DNA of 64,000 nucleotides, from assembly GCF_022829605.1 (NCBI RefSeq), contig NZ_JAKSYD010000068.1:1-64000 (forward strand), read 5' to 3'. The position numbers and the translations under genes are program-made. Below, in pieces: positions 36,322 through 43,518 of this stretch (positions within the stretch are counted from its first letter, which is position 1; the number at the start of each line of letters is the position of its first letter). Under the pieces are notes generated by a model that worked only from the letters and a program-made list of their open reading frames with translations, made no database searches and was not told the origin of the DNA. The stretch is from Methylobacterium sp. E-065. GTDB lineage: Bacteria; Pseudomonadota; Alphaproteobacteria; Rhizobiales; Beijerinckiaceae.

Positions 36322-38210
36322 TGCCCCCTGCTCTCCGCCGCATCCTCCCCGAACTGGCGCTCGCCGCCTTCCTATTGGTCGCCCCTCTCCTGCTGCCGCC
36401 GCTGGGCTTCTCGCACGACCTGCTGTCGCGGGCGCTCAATTGGGCGCTGTTCGGCCTCGGGCTCGACATCCTGTTCGGTCTCACGGGCCTCCTCTCCTTC
36501 GGCCAGGCCGCCTTCTACGGGACGGGCGGGTTCGTCACCGCCACCCTCCTCGTCTCCGGGACGGTGGGAAGCGTCTGGCTCGCCCTCCTGGCCGGGACGC
36601 TGGCGGCGGGGCTGTTCGGCCTACTCGTCGGGTGGCTCGCCGTCCGGCGCATCGGCATCTACTTCGCCATGATCACCCTGGCCTTCGGCCAGATGGCGTA
36701 TTTTATCGAAAACTCCCCGCTCTCGGGCTGGACCGGCGGCGAGAACGGCATCGCCGGCGTGCCCCTTCCGACAATCGGCTTCGGGGCGGACGCGGTGCGG
36801 ATCACCGCCGGGCTGCCGATGTACACGCTCCTTGCGGCCACCTTCCTTGTCGGCTTCGTCCTGGCCCGCCGCATCGCGAAATCTCCTGTGGGGCTGATTC
36901 TGCGGGCGGTGAAGGAGAACACCGCCCGCGTGGCGATGCTCGGCCACGACGTCCCGGCCTACAAGCTCGCCGCCTTCACCATCGCCGCGCTCTATGCGGG
37001 GCTCGCCGGGGCGATGCTCGGGCCGTTCCAGAGCTATATGCCGCCGGACGCTTTCGCCCTGGAGACCTCGGGGCAACTCGTGGTGCAGACCATCGTCGGC
37101 GGCGTCGGCACCTTGGTCGGGCCACTGGTCGGCGCGGCCCTCTGGCTGTGGCTGCGCGACAACCTCCAGCTCATCCCTGGCCTCGGTCCGCTGTGGAAGC
37201 TCGTCCTTGGGCTCGCCTTCATCGGCCTCGTGATCGGCCTCCGTCGGGGCATCTGCGGGGAGATCCTGCATCTCTGGAACCGCCGCCGGGAGGCCCATCG
37301 CCTCCGCGCGGAGCTGGCCCGAACGGAGGCCATCGAGGTGAGCGGCGGGGCACCGGCCCGCGCCATCCCGGCTGAGATCGCCCTGCCGATGCCGCGCCCG
37401 GCGGTGGACGGACGCAGCGCGCGCGGGGAGATCGCCCTTGAGGCGCGCGGGCTCGCCCGGCACTACGGTGGCCTGAAGGCGGTCGATGGCGTGAGCTTCA
37501 CCGTGCGCCGGGGTTCGATCCATGCGGTGATCGGGCCGAATGGGGCGGGCAAGAGCACCCTGTTCAAGATGCTCTCCGACGAGGTGAGCCCGAGCGCGGG
37601 CGAGGTGCTGCTGTTCGGCGAGCGTCTGACCGGGGGCGGCGTAAGCCGGGCGGCCCAGCGGGGTATCGCCAAGAGTAACCAGCTCAACCAGCTCTTCCTG
37701 AACCTCACGGTGCAGGACAACCTGCGGGTAGCGGCGCTGGCGCGGGCGCGGGGCGGCTTCCGTCTGGATCTTCTCGCCCCCGCCGACGGACGCCCCGAGA
37801 TGGAGGCGCAGGTCGCGACCCTGATGGACCTTCTCGATCTCAGCGAGCGAGCCGGCACCCCGGCGAGCGTCCTGGCCTATGGTGAGAAGCGACGGCTGGA
37901 GATCGGCATGGCGCTCGCCACCAGCCCGAACGTGCTGCTCCTCGACGAACCCTTGGCCGGCATGAGCCTGTCGGAGCGGGCGGCGACCTGCGCCCTGATC
38001 CGACGCATCGCGAAGGCTTGCACGGTCGTCGTGGTGGAGCACGACCTCGACGCTATCTTCGACCTCGCCGAGCGGATCACCGTGCTGTGCGAGGGCCGCC
38101 TCCTTGCCGACGGCCCAACCGATTCCGTGCGCCGGGACGCAGCCGTCCAGCGCGCCTATCTCGGTGCCGGGCCAGCGGAAGCTGGTGCCACGCTGGGGAG
38201 CGCCGCATGA
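36321..38210 (+). CDS. fused LivM permease-LivG ATPase
   Basis: A 629-residue fusion. Residues 1 to about 315 are a LivM-type permease: FGLTGLLSFGQAAFYGTGGF near 53-72, GGVGTLVGPLVGAALW near 257. After a linker rich in Ala/Arg/Pro (about 315-370), residues 375-620 are a LivG-type ATPase with Walker A GPNGAGKSTLF near 410, signature LAYGEKRRLEIG near 520 and Walker B VLLLDEPLAGMS near 540. Fusions of these two subunits occur in the family. The stop overlaps the LivF start (38207-38210, ATGA). Confidence 0.92.
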   Translation: MPPALRRILPELALAAFLLVAPLLLPPLGFSHDLLSRALNWALFGLGLDILFGLTGLLSFGQAAFYGTGGFVTATLLVSGTVGSVWLALLAGTLAAGLFGLLVGWLAVRRIGIYFAMITLAFGQMAYFIENSPLSGWTGGENGIAGVPLPTIGFGADAVRITAGLPMYTLLAATFLVGFVLARRIAKSPVGLILRAVKENTARVAMLGHDVPAYKLAAFTIAALYAGLAGAMLGPFQSYMPPDAFALETSGQLVVQTIVGGVGTLVGPLVGAALWLWLRDNLQLIPGLGPLWKLVLGLAFIGLVIGLRRGICGEILHLWNRRREAHRLRAELARTEAIEVSGGAPARAIPAEIALPMPRPAVDGRSARGEIALEARGLARHYGGLKAVDGVSFTVRRGSIHAVIGPNGAGKSTLFKMLSDEVSPSAGEVLLFGERLTGGGVSRAAQRGIAKSNQLNQLFLNLTVQDNLRVAALARARGGFRLDLLAPADGRPEMEAQVATLMDLLDLSERAGTPASVLAYGEKRRLEIGMALATSPNVLLLDEPLAGMSLSERAATCALIRRIAKACTVVVVEHDLDAIFDLAERITVLCEGRLLADGPTDSVRRDAAVQRAYLGAGPAEAGATLGSAA

Positions 38211-38911
38211 GCCTGCTCGAAGTCGAGGGCATCGACACCCTCTACGGCGATTCCCACGTCCTGTTCGGTGTCTCCCTGCGAGTGGAACAGAACGAGGTCG
38301 TGGCCCTGCTCGGCCGCAACGGTGCGGGCAAGACCACGACGCTGCGCACCCTCATGGGCGTGCTCAGCCCTAGGACGGGCACGATCCGCCTCGACGGTCA
38401 GCCGATCCACGGGCTCCCGCCCTCGAAGATCGCCCGCGTCGGCATGCAGCTCGTGCCGGAGGAGCGCGCCGTGTTCGGCGGCCTGACCGTGGAGGAGAAC
38501 CTCCGGGTCGCGTGCCTAAGCGCCCCTAAGGCGTGGCCCCTCAGCCGGATCTGGGAGATCTTCCCCCGGCTCAAGGAGCGACGCACCTCGCGGGGGCGCA
38601 CCCTCTCGGGGGGCGAGCAGCAGATGCTCTCGATCGCCCGCGCCCTGGTCCGCGACCCGCGCATCCTCCTCCTCGACGAACCCTTTGAGGGGCTGGCGCC
38701 ACTGATCGTTCAGGATCTAGTCGTGTTGACGAAGCGTCTGGCCGCGGAAGGGCGCACGATCGTCGTGGTCGAGCAGAACGTCGCAGCGGTACTGAGCTTC
38801 GCCGATCGGGTCTACGGCTTCAACAACGGCCACGTCGTCTACGAGGGGCAGGCTTCAGCTCTCCGAACGGATCCCGCTCCAATGAGGGACTTCATGGGCT
38901 TGGCGCTGTGA
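38207..38911 (+). CDS. livF: branched-chain-type ABC ATPase (LivF)
   Basis: A 234-residue ATPase with Walker A GRNGAGKTTT near 38, signature LSGGEQQMLSIARA near 132 and Walker B ILLLDEPFEGLAP near 153. The H-loop equivalent is in VVEQNVAAVL near 185, with Gln rather than His, which is usual for LivF. It is translationally coupled to the LivM-LivG fusion. It completes a transporter of receptor, LivH, LivM-LivG and LivF. Confidence 0.93.
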   Translation: MSLLEVEGIDTLYGDSHVLFGVSLRVEQNEVVALLGRNGAGKTTTLRTLMGVLSPRTGTIRLDGQPIHGLPPSKIARVGMQLVPEERAVFGGLTVEENLRVACLSAPKAWPLSRIWEIFPRLKERRTSRGRTLSGGEQQMLSIARALVRDPRILLLDEPFEGLAPLIVQDLVVLTKRLAAEGRTIVVVEQNVAAVLSFADRVYGFNNGHVVYEGQASALRTDPAPMRDFMGLAL

Positions 38912-39394
38912 GCGAGACCACGGACACTGTCTTGATGCCGCTGCTTATATCAAGAGGTCACCACCTTGAATCGGTTAACCTGAGGATGTTTGATCGCGCG
39001 ATTTGATGTCGGTTCTTGCTGCATTTTGCCCGAAAAAAGACCGGCGGCAATCCATGCATCCGAGACGTTCGGACACGCGATGCGTTGCGGCAGATGCTGG
39101 CCGAAAGCGCTCTGGCGGTGTTCGGTTGCGCGAGGTGCTAAACCGGACATCACAGCGTTCTCGCTGCCGGCTGCCGGCTGCCGGCTGCCGACGGACACGT
39201 TTTTTCGACGTTTGAATTTCCGACGTGGTTTTCCGACAGCCTCGGCGGGCGCAACATGCATTGCCAGCGTTTGTCGGGAAGACGATCGTTTTCCGTGCAC
39301 GACCGATCGTGTTACCCGCCGTTGCGTTCCAATAGGGCTTGCGCAATGGAACGACGTAACTGGAACTGAGCCGTGCCGTTCACCCGCGGCGCCT
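38912..39394. other. intergenic DNA without a supported gene
   Basis: About 480 bases between LivF and an IS6-like remnant. Open frames on both strands are short and without good starts. The only structure seen is a tandem 7-base repeat at 39163-39190. Homopolymer runs (for example TTTTTT and AAAAAA) are more common than in the coding regions, as expected for transferred or decaying DNA. Confidence 0.5.
39163..39190 (+). repeat. tandem heptanucleotide repeat, four copies
   Basis: GCTGCCG is repeated four times without interruption. A 7-base unit cannot keep reading frame, so the copy number could vary by slippage. It lies in intergenic DNA next to a degraded insertion sequence. Confidence 0.8.
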
Positions 39395-39857
39395 GGGCCT
39401 GTCGCAAAAGCGATAACGCTGGTTTTCACGAGTTGTTAGCCCTACCTGCCCAGCTGGCCGCCTCCGCCTCTGAGCCGGCCCATGATCCTTAACGCACCTG
39501 ACCTCAAGTTGAAATGAGAAGCCGGCGGCGACTTCAGAGGCCGGCACTTCGAGGCCAGCCTGATCGTGCAGGCAGTGTCCTGGTACCTGCACTACGCGCT
39601 CAGCTACCGCAGTATCGGAGAGATGCTCCTGGAACGTGGCATGAAGATGGATCACTCCACCATCAACCGTGGGGTGCTGGCCTACGCGCCACCATCGAGC
39701 ACCGCCTACGCCAGTTCCGCAAGCCGAACTGCAGGTCTATGCGCGTGGACGGAACCTACATCCGCGTCCGGGACCAATGGCGGGATCTCTAACCGCGCCA
39801 TCGACAAGCACGGCGAGGCAGTCGATTTCCTGCTCAGCCGTGGCGCTGCCTGCTAGG
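39395..39857 (+). pseudogene. degraded IS6-family transposase remnant
   Basis: Translation from about 39520 reads FRGRHFEASLIVQAVSWY, then ALSYRSIGEMLLERG and DHSTINRGV in one frame, the start of an IS6/IS26-type transposase. It then shifts frame (IEHRLRQF, MRVDGTYIRVRDQW) and returns (RAIDKHGEAVDFLLS). An in-frame TGA also precedes the DFRGRH segment. In the second segment the usual VDETY of the DDE catalytic site reads VDGTY. The C-terminal third is missing. GGGCCTGTCGCAAAAGCG at 39395-39412 resembles an IS6-type terminal inverted repeat and may mark the left end. Non-functional. Confidence 0.75.
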
Positions 39858-40226
39858 TTAGATACCGACGCTCACCGCGCCCGCTTCCGCTGCCTGTCTC
39901 ACGGTGGCTCCGCTCCGAAGCGCCATGGCTATCGCGGTCGACGTGGTGTCGACGGCAAGTGCCCGATCCTCTCCGTGGTCATAGGGGCTATTCTCGCCGG
40001 AACTCAGCCTTGCGTGATAATTGTCCGGGAAATTCTTATCCATCCGCAGCTTCAGCATGTTTGTGGCAGCATGATAGTCGTCCTCGAAATTCCTAGCCTT
40101 TGCCGATGTTTCCCCGACGTAAAGCCCCGCCTCTTTCTCCTTAGCCATAGAGGTGTTTCTTTGCTCATCTCCGCTGCCGATGAAGAACTGAATGATCATG
40201 GAGATCAGCCAACTGATGATGTTCAT
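39858..40226 (-). CDS. hypothetical protein, hydrophobic N-terminus
   Basis: A 122-residue protein of unknown function. The N-terminus MNIISWLISMIIQFFIG is hydrophobic (membrane or export). The middle is charged (KEKEAGLYVGETSAKARNF), and the C-terminus ends GATVRQAAEAGAVSVGI. AGGAG stands about ten bases before ATG 40226, supporting translation. The stop is right beside the end of the transposase remnant, so it may be truncated or newly formed by the insertion. Confidence 0.55.
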   Translation of the reverse strand: MNIISWLISMIIQFFIGSGDEQRNTSMAKEKEAGLYVGETSAKARNFEDDYHAATNMLKLRMDKNFPDNYHARLSSGENSPYDHGEDRALAVDTTSTAIAMALRSGATVRQAAEAGAVSVGI

Positions 40227-40343
40227 CGGGGGGGCTCCTGAGCGGGCAGCAGCGGATGCGCCCTGTCATAGAAGACAACGCATCCCGACAGGCTTCGGAC
40301 GCCGAGGTGATGTCATGACCGCTACTCACCGGGAGGCCTGCTG

Positions 40344-40703
40344 ATGTCCGAGACTGCCCGCATGCCCCATCTCGGCCAGACCTCGGCCGAGCGCCGCGCC
40401 CTCGACCGGATCGGCTGCGGCAAGTCCCCGGGCAGCTCGGCAAAGACGCTGAAGGCCCTGCTCGATGCCGGTCTGATCGTCGACCACGGCGGAGAAGTCC
40501 GGCGCGACGCCTTCGGGCTCTACAAAGTACCATCCTATGGCATGCCGCTCCCGGTCCACTACCAGTGGTGCAGCGCCGTCGCCTTCACCGACGAGGAGAT
40601 GGAAGCGTTCGAGGCCGAGATGAGCGCCAGCCATGACCGCCTCGCGCGAGCGCGCCCGCGAGTGGGAAATTTTGGCATCAAGCCGGTGCAGCAAGCCCGA
40701 TGA
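40344..40703 (+). CDS. hypothetical protein
   Basis: A 119-residue soluble protein that I do not recognise. GGGAGG stands just before ATG 40344, and codon use is like that of the genes around it. Residues 15-60 look like a small winged-helix-type fold (SAERRALDRIGCG, then LKALLDAGLIVDHGG), so a DNA-binding role is possible but unproven. Confidence 0.55.
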   Translation: MSETARMPHLGQTSAERRALDRIGCGKSPGSSAKTLKALLDAGLIVDHGGEVRRDAFGLYKVPSYGMPLPVHYQWCSAVAFTDEEMEAFEAEMSASHDRLARARPRVGNFGIKPVQQAR

Positions 40704-40729
40704 CGTCCAGCGAGTACCGCAACATCCCT

Positions 40730-41029
40730 CTACAGGATGCGCAGACCTCGGGCCGCGACCTCTGTTGGCACACCGCGACGCTTAGGTCGCCTCGTTCGCG
40801 CTTGCCGCTTCACGTGAGCCTTGATCTCGCTTCTCGTTCGCCGAGGTTCGCGGTGCTGACTTGCGGTCCAGGCGTAGTTCATCGCCACCGTAAGCAGCAT
40901 GGCGTTCTGGACCATTCTCGCGTTCAACCGAAGTGCTTCATCGGCCAACCGGCCCATCTCGTCGTAGAGCATTTTTTTCTCCGATCTGGGCTCTGGCAGT
41001 TGAGGCGCCCCGAGATCCAATCCGCTCAC
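40730..41029 (-). CDS. hypothetical protein, coupled to the upstream gene
   Basis: A 99-residue protein with an acidic N-terminal half and a basic C-terminus (KRQARTRRPKRRG). The start GTG 41029 overlaps the stop of the upstream gene (GTGA, 41026-41029), which supports coexpression. No family recognised. Confidence 0.4.
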   Translation of the reverse strand: MSGLDLGAPQLPEPRSEKKMLYDEMGRLADEALRLNARMVQNAMLLTVAMNYAWTASQHREPRRTRSEIKAHVKRQARTRRPKRRGVPTEVAARGLRIL

Positions 41030-41283
41030 GCGACGGCGTATGTGAACGGCCCGTCCTGCGGCCCAACTTGGGTTCGATCCCCGAGAACTCTTCGGCCAGA
41101 GGCGATGATCTGGACAGTCTGTCGGCTATCGCAGGCAGTCCGCGCCATGACCTCTAGATCGCGCAGATATGAAATTAGCAACCCGTGCGGAACATCATCT
41201 GTGTTAAGAGCCTCGTCTACTTTGGACGACACCTTACGCTCAAGCTCAGTCCAGAATTCTGGCGAAATTAACATTTCTTGCAT
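41026..41283 (-). CDS. hypothetical protein
   Basis: An 85-residue protein starting MQEMLISPEFWTELER. GGGGAG lies about nine bases before ATG 41283; an upstream GTG at 41328 would add 15 residues but has a weaker site. Rich in Glu/Lys/Asp helices, with no recognised domain. First of a two-gene unit with 40730-41029. Confidence 0.45.
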   Translation of the reverse strand: MQEMLISPEFWTELERKVSSKVDEALNTDDVPHGLLISYLRDLEVMARTACDSRQTVQIIASGRRVLGDRTQVGPQDGPFTYAVA

Positions 41284-41373
41284 TGTTAAAACTCCCCGAC
41301 TCGAAAATGTCGGGTTGATTTCTTGCACCTTTATTTGATGCCCATCCGGTCAAATGACAGTTGGAGTGCTTAA

Positions 41374-41634
41374 ATGCGTAACGCTACTGTTCGCGAGGAA
41401 GTCGCCTTCGCCGCCGGTATCAAGCCGGTCCGGCAGGCGGCGCTGACTACCGCCGTCACCCTGGAGACCCATGAGGGCTCAACTTGTGTCCGGGATTGTA
41501 CCGCCATCCAGGCGTTGCAAGACTTCGCCGAAGATCTTGATGTTCTGATGCTCGGCCACCTGAAACCTCGGTGGGCAGATTGCAGCCACACGAGGTTTAT
41601 ACCGATTGACCCGCCACCCGCTTCTCGCGGGTGA
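41374..41634 (+). CDS. hypothetical protein
   Basis: An 86-residue frame beginning MRNATVREEVAFAAG with GGAG upstream. The last residues overlap a stem-loop at 41615-41633, so the annotated C-terminus may be an artefact or the hairpin may lie within the message. No family recognised. Confidence 0.35.
   Translation: MRNATVREEVAFAAGIKPVRQAALTTAVTLETHEGSTCVRDCTAIQALQDFAEDLDVLMLGHLKPRWADCSHTRFIPIDPPPASRG
41615..41633 (+). terminator. stem-loop between convergent genes
   Basis: CACCCGC and GCGGGTG form a perfect 7-base stem with a five-base loop TTCTC. It sits at the end of 41374-41634 and before the stop of the opposing gene at 41652. There is no T-tract; it could serve both directions. Confidence 0.4.
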
Positions 41635-41651
41635 CGGGGCGAAATGAGTGA

Positions 41652-41996
41652 TTAGCGACCCATGCTGCCGGACGAGCTGCCGGACGAGCTGCCGGTTCCC
41701 TTACCCATCGAACCAGACGTTCCGGTCGAGCCGGTGCTCATCGATCCAGAGTTGCCCGCACCCATGCGGTCCCCCGTGCCGCTCCCATTGTTCATCTGAC
41801 CGCCGGTGCTCATGCCGGTGCCGGATCCACTACCTGCACCCATCGAGCCGCCTGTTCCTGTGGAACCGCCGCTCATGCCAGTTCCAGCACCACCTGCACC
41901 GCCGCCGGCAGCTCCGCCCTGGGCGAGAGCAAAGCTAGCGCCGCCGGTAAGCAGAGCTGCAGCAATCAAGGGAACGCATAGATTTTTGACGTTCAT
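41652..41996 (-). CDS. secreted Gly/Ser/Thr/Met-rich low-complexity protein
   Basis: A 114-residue protein. A signal peptide (MNVKNLCVPLIAAALLTGG, cleavage near FALAQ) leads to a mature part made of Gly, Ser, Thr and Met repeats such as GMSGGSTGTGG and SGSMGKGTG. Two tandem 12-base units encode the terminal SSSG repeats. It is probably a periplasmic or secreted flexible protein; function unknown. The start ATG 41996 is chosen because it begins the signal peptide. Confidence 0.65.
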   Translation of the reverse strand: MNVKNLCVPLIAAALLTGGASFALAQGGAAGGGAGGAGTGMSGGSTGTGGSMGAGSGSGTGMSTGGQMNNGSGTGDRMGAGNSGSMSTGSTGTSGSMGKGTGSSSGSSSGSMGR

Positions 41997-42177
41997 CTCA
42001 AAACCCAACTTTTGTTTGTAAGTAGATCCCAGACAGGATCTTGCCCAATAAACTATCAGCATCAGGAGATGTTCCCGTTTTTGTAAGCCTCACATTGTTG
42101 AAAGATGGTGCTAAACTGAGCTTGAACTAACCTATGTGAAAGTACGGCTCTGCCACGGGTCTAGGTTCAAACATTCG

Positions 42178-42441
42178 TTACGAGACGCGCCGTACCTGTG
42201 TAGCCGTCCACGCCCCACCCCGAGCGGCCGGGATGCCCCGCGCGTTCAGCGCCGCCGCGATCTGGCGCAGCGGGACCGCGCCCTCGGCCCGCACGGCGGC
42301 TATCACTGGGGCGAGGTCCCGGGCCCACTCCTCGGGCCGCCGGGTCTGTCGTGCCCGCGCACTTGGCCGGCCTCCCGGTTCGATAGGTTCTCCGGCTTGC
42401 CTTGACCAGATGTTCGCCCGAGAAGGGGCGACCCGTCTCAC
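42178..42441 (-). pseudogene. serine recombinase (resolvase/invertase) C-terminal fragment
   Basis: The segment LRQIAAALNARGIPAARGG followed by AWTATQVRRV is the recombinase-domain signature that follows the catalytic domain in large serine recombinases and Tn3-type resolvases. The N-terminal catalytic domain with its nucleophile Ser is absent, and the frame ends soon after the motif. A remnant of an integrated or transposed element. Confidence 0.6.
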
Positions 42442-42701
42442 ATGATGCAGATTAACGAGCGTTCAACCGGATGAAACACCCGCCCGCGATGACGCCAGGG
42501 ACACTCAGAGGCTTCCCCGCGGCCGCGCTCGCGCCTATCTCAGGACTATCTGCTGCCGACGCGGTCGGGAGGTGCGCGAGGTCGGCGTGCAATCAGCCGG
42601 CAATCTTGGCCGGTCGTATAAGGCGGACTTACGGAACGTCCCGATCCTGTTCACGCTCGGACGCCCGTAGGCTGAGCCTCACCAAGTGACGACCAACCTA
42701 T

Positions 42702-43220
42702 ATGACAATCGTTGAATTGATCCGTGCCTTTGGCCGCGACCTCCCGGTCGGCATCCTGATTACGGACGCATCCATAGAGCGGCCGGGCCCGATCATCGTC
42801 TATGCCAACTCGGCCTTTGGCCGGCTTGTTGGACGCGATCCAGATGAGATCATCGGGCAGAGCCCCCGCTTCATGCAGGGCAAGGAAACGCGTCAGGCGA
42901 CTCTCGACGCCTTTCATCGGGCCCTGAGGGCCGGTGAACGCTTCCACGGGTATCTGACCAACTACCGAGGCGACGGCACCAAATACCGGGCCGAGATCGA
43001 TTGCCGGCCATTGCGCAACGTGTGTGGTGAGATCGAGGGCTTCATCTCGTTCGAGCGTGAGGTGGCGCGGCGCATCGGACGCCCCTTTGAAAGCCGTGGG
43101 GGGCGGTATGAAGCAATCTCCATAAGTAACGATTTGTTAGGGGACGCTTTGCGCAGTTTGGGTGTTTTCAGCTCCGGAGATGCAAATTCCCGCCCGCCAC
43201 AATCGGCAGCACTGTTCTAA
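42702..43220 (+). CDS. PAS/LOV-like sensor domain protein without photoactive cysteine
   Basis: A 172-residue single PAS domain (about 10-125). The YANSAFGRLVGRD, DEIIGQSPRFMQG, YRGDGTKYRAEIDCRPL order matches LOV domains, in which the segment GRNCRFLQG holds the flavin-binding, adduct-forming Cys. Here it reads GQSPRFMQG, so the cysteine is replaced by Pro. No output domain is attached; a disordered tail follows. It may bind a cofactor without LOV photochemistry or act as a redox-sensing adaptor. Its neighbour 300 bases downstream is a GAF-EAL protein. Confidence 0.75.
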   Translation: MTIVELIRAFGRDLPVGILITDASIERPGPIIVYANSAFGRLVGRDPDEIIGQSPRFMQGKETRQATLDAFHRALRAGERFHGYLTNYRGDGTKYRAEIDCRPLRNVCGEIEGFISFEREVARRIGRPFESRGGRYEAISISNDLLGDALRSLGVFSSGDANSRPPQSAALF

Positions 43221-43518
43221 TCATCGCTACAACACTGAATTCCCGTCATTTGTTGTATTTCTTCCGACACAGTAACAAGATGTTTTTAAGCAATAAGTAA
43301 TAAATTGGTACTATATCCAGCACGGGAAAAAGTGATTACGTCGCGACTTATTGCCAGCGAGTAGATCAAGCCTGATCACGGGCCATGGCCCTGTCATATC
43401 GGACGAGACGGACTTCTGCCGAGGCGGCATCTCGGGAGGAGGCCGGTGCAGGGGGTCGCCACACTCTAGGACATGAGGCGACCGCAGCCAGTACGTGGAC
43501 GGCATGAGGGAGCAACTT

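Noticed and set aside
36621-38042. Minus-strand open frame opposite the LivM-LivG fusion
   Set aside because: Low-complexity composition without motifs, while the plus-strand fusion carries all ABC transporter motifs.
42702-43220. Functional LOV photoreceptor
   Set aside because: The essential cysteine is replaced by proline, so classical LOV photochemistry is excluded.
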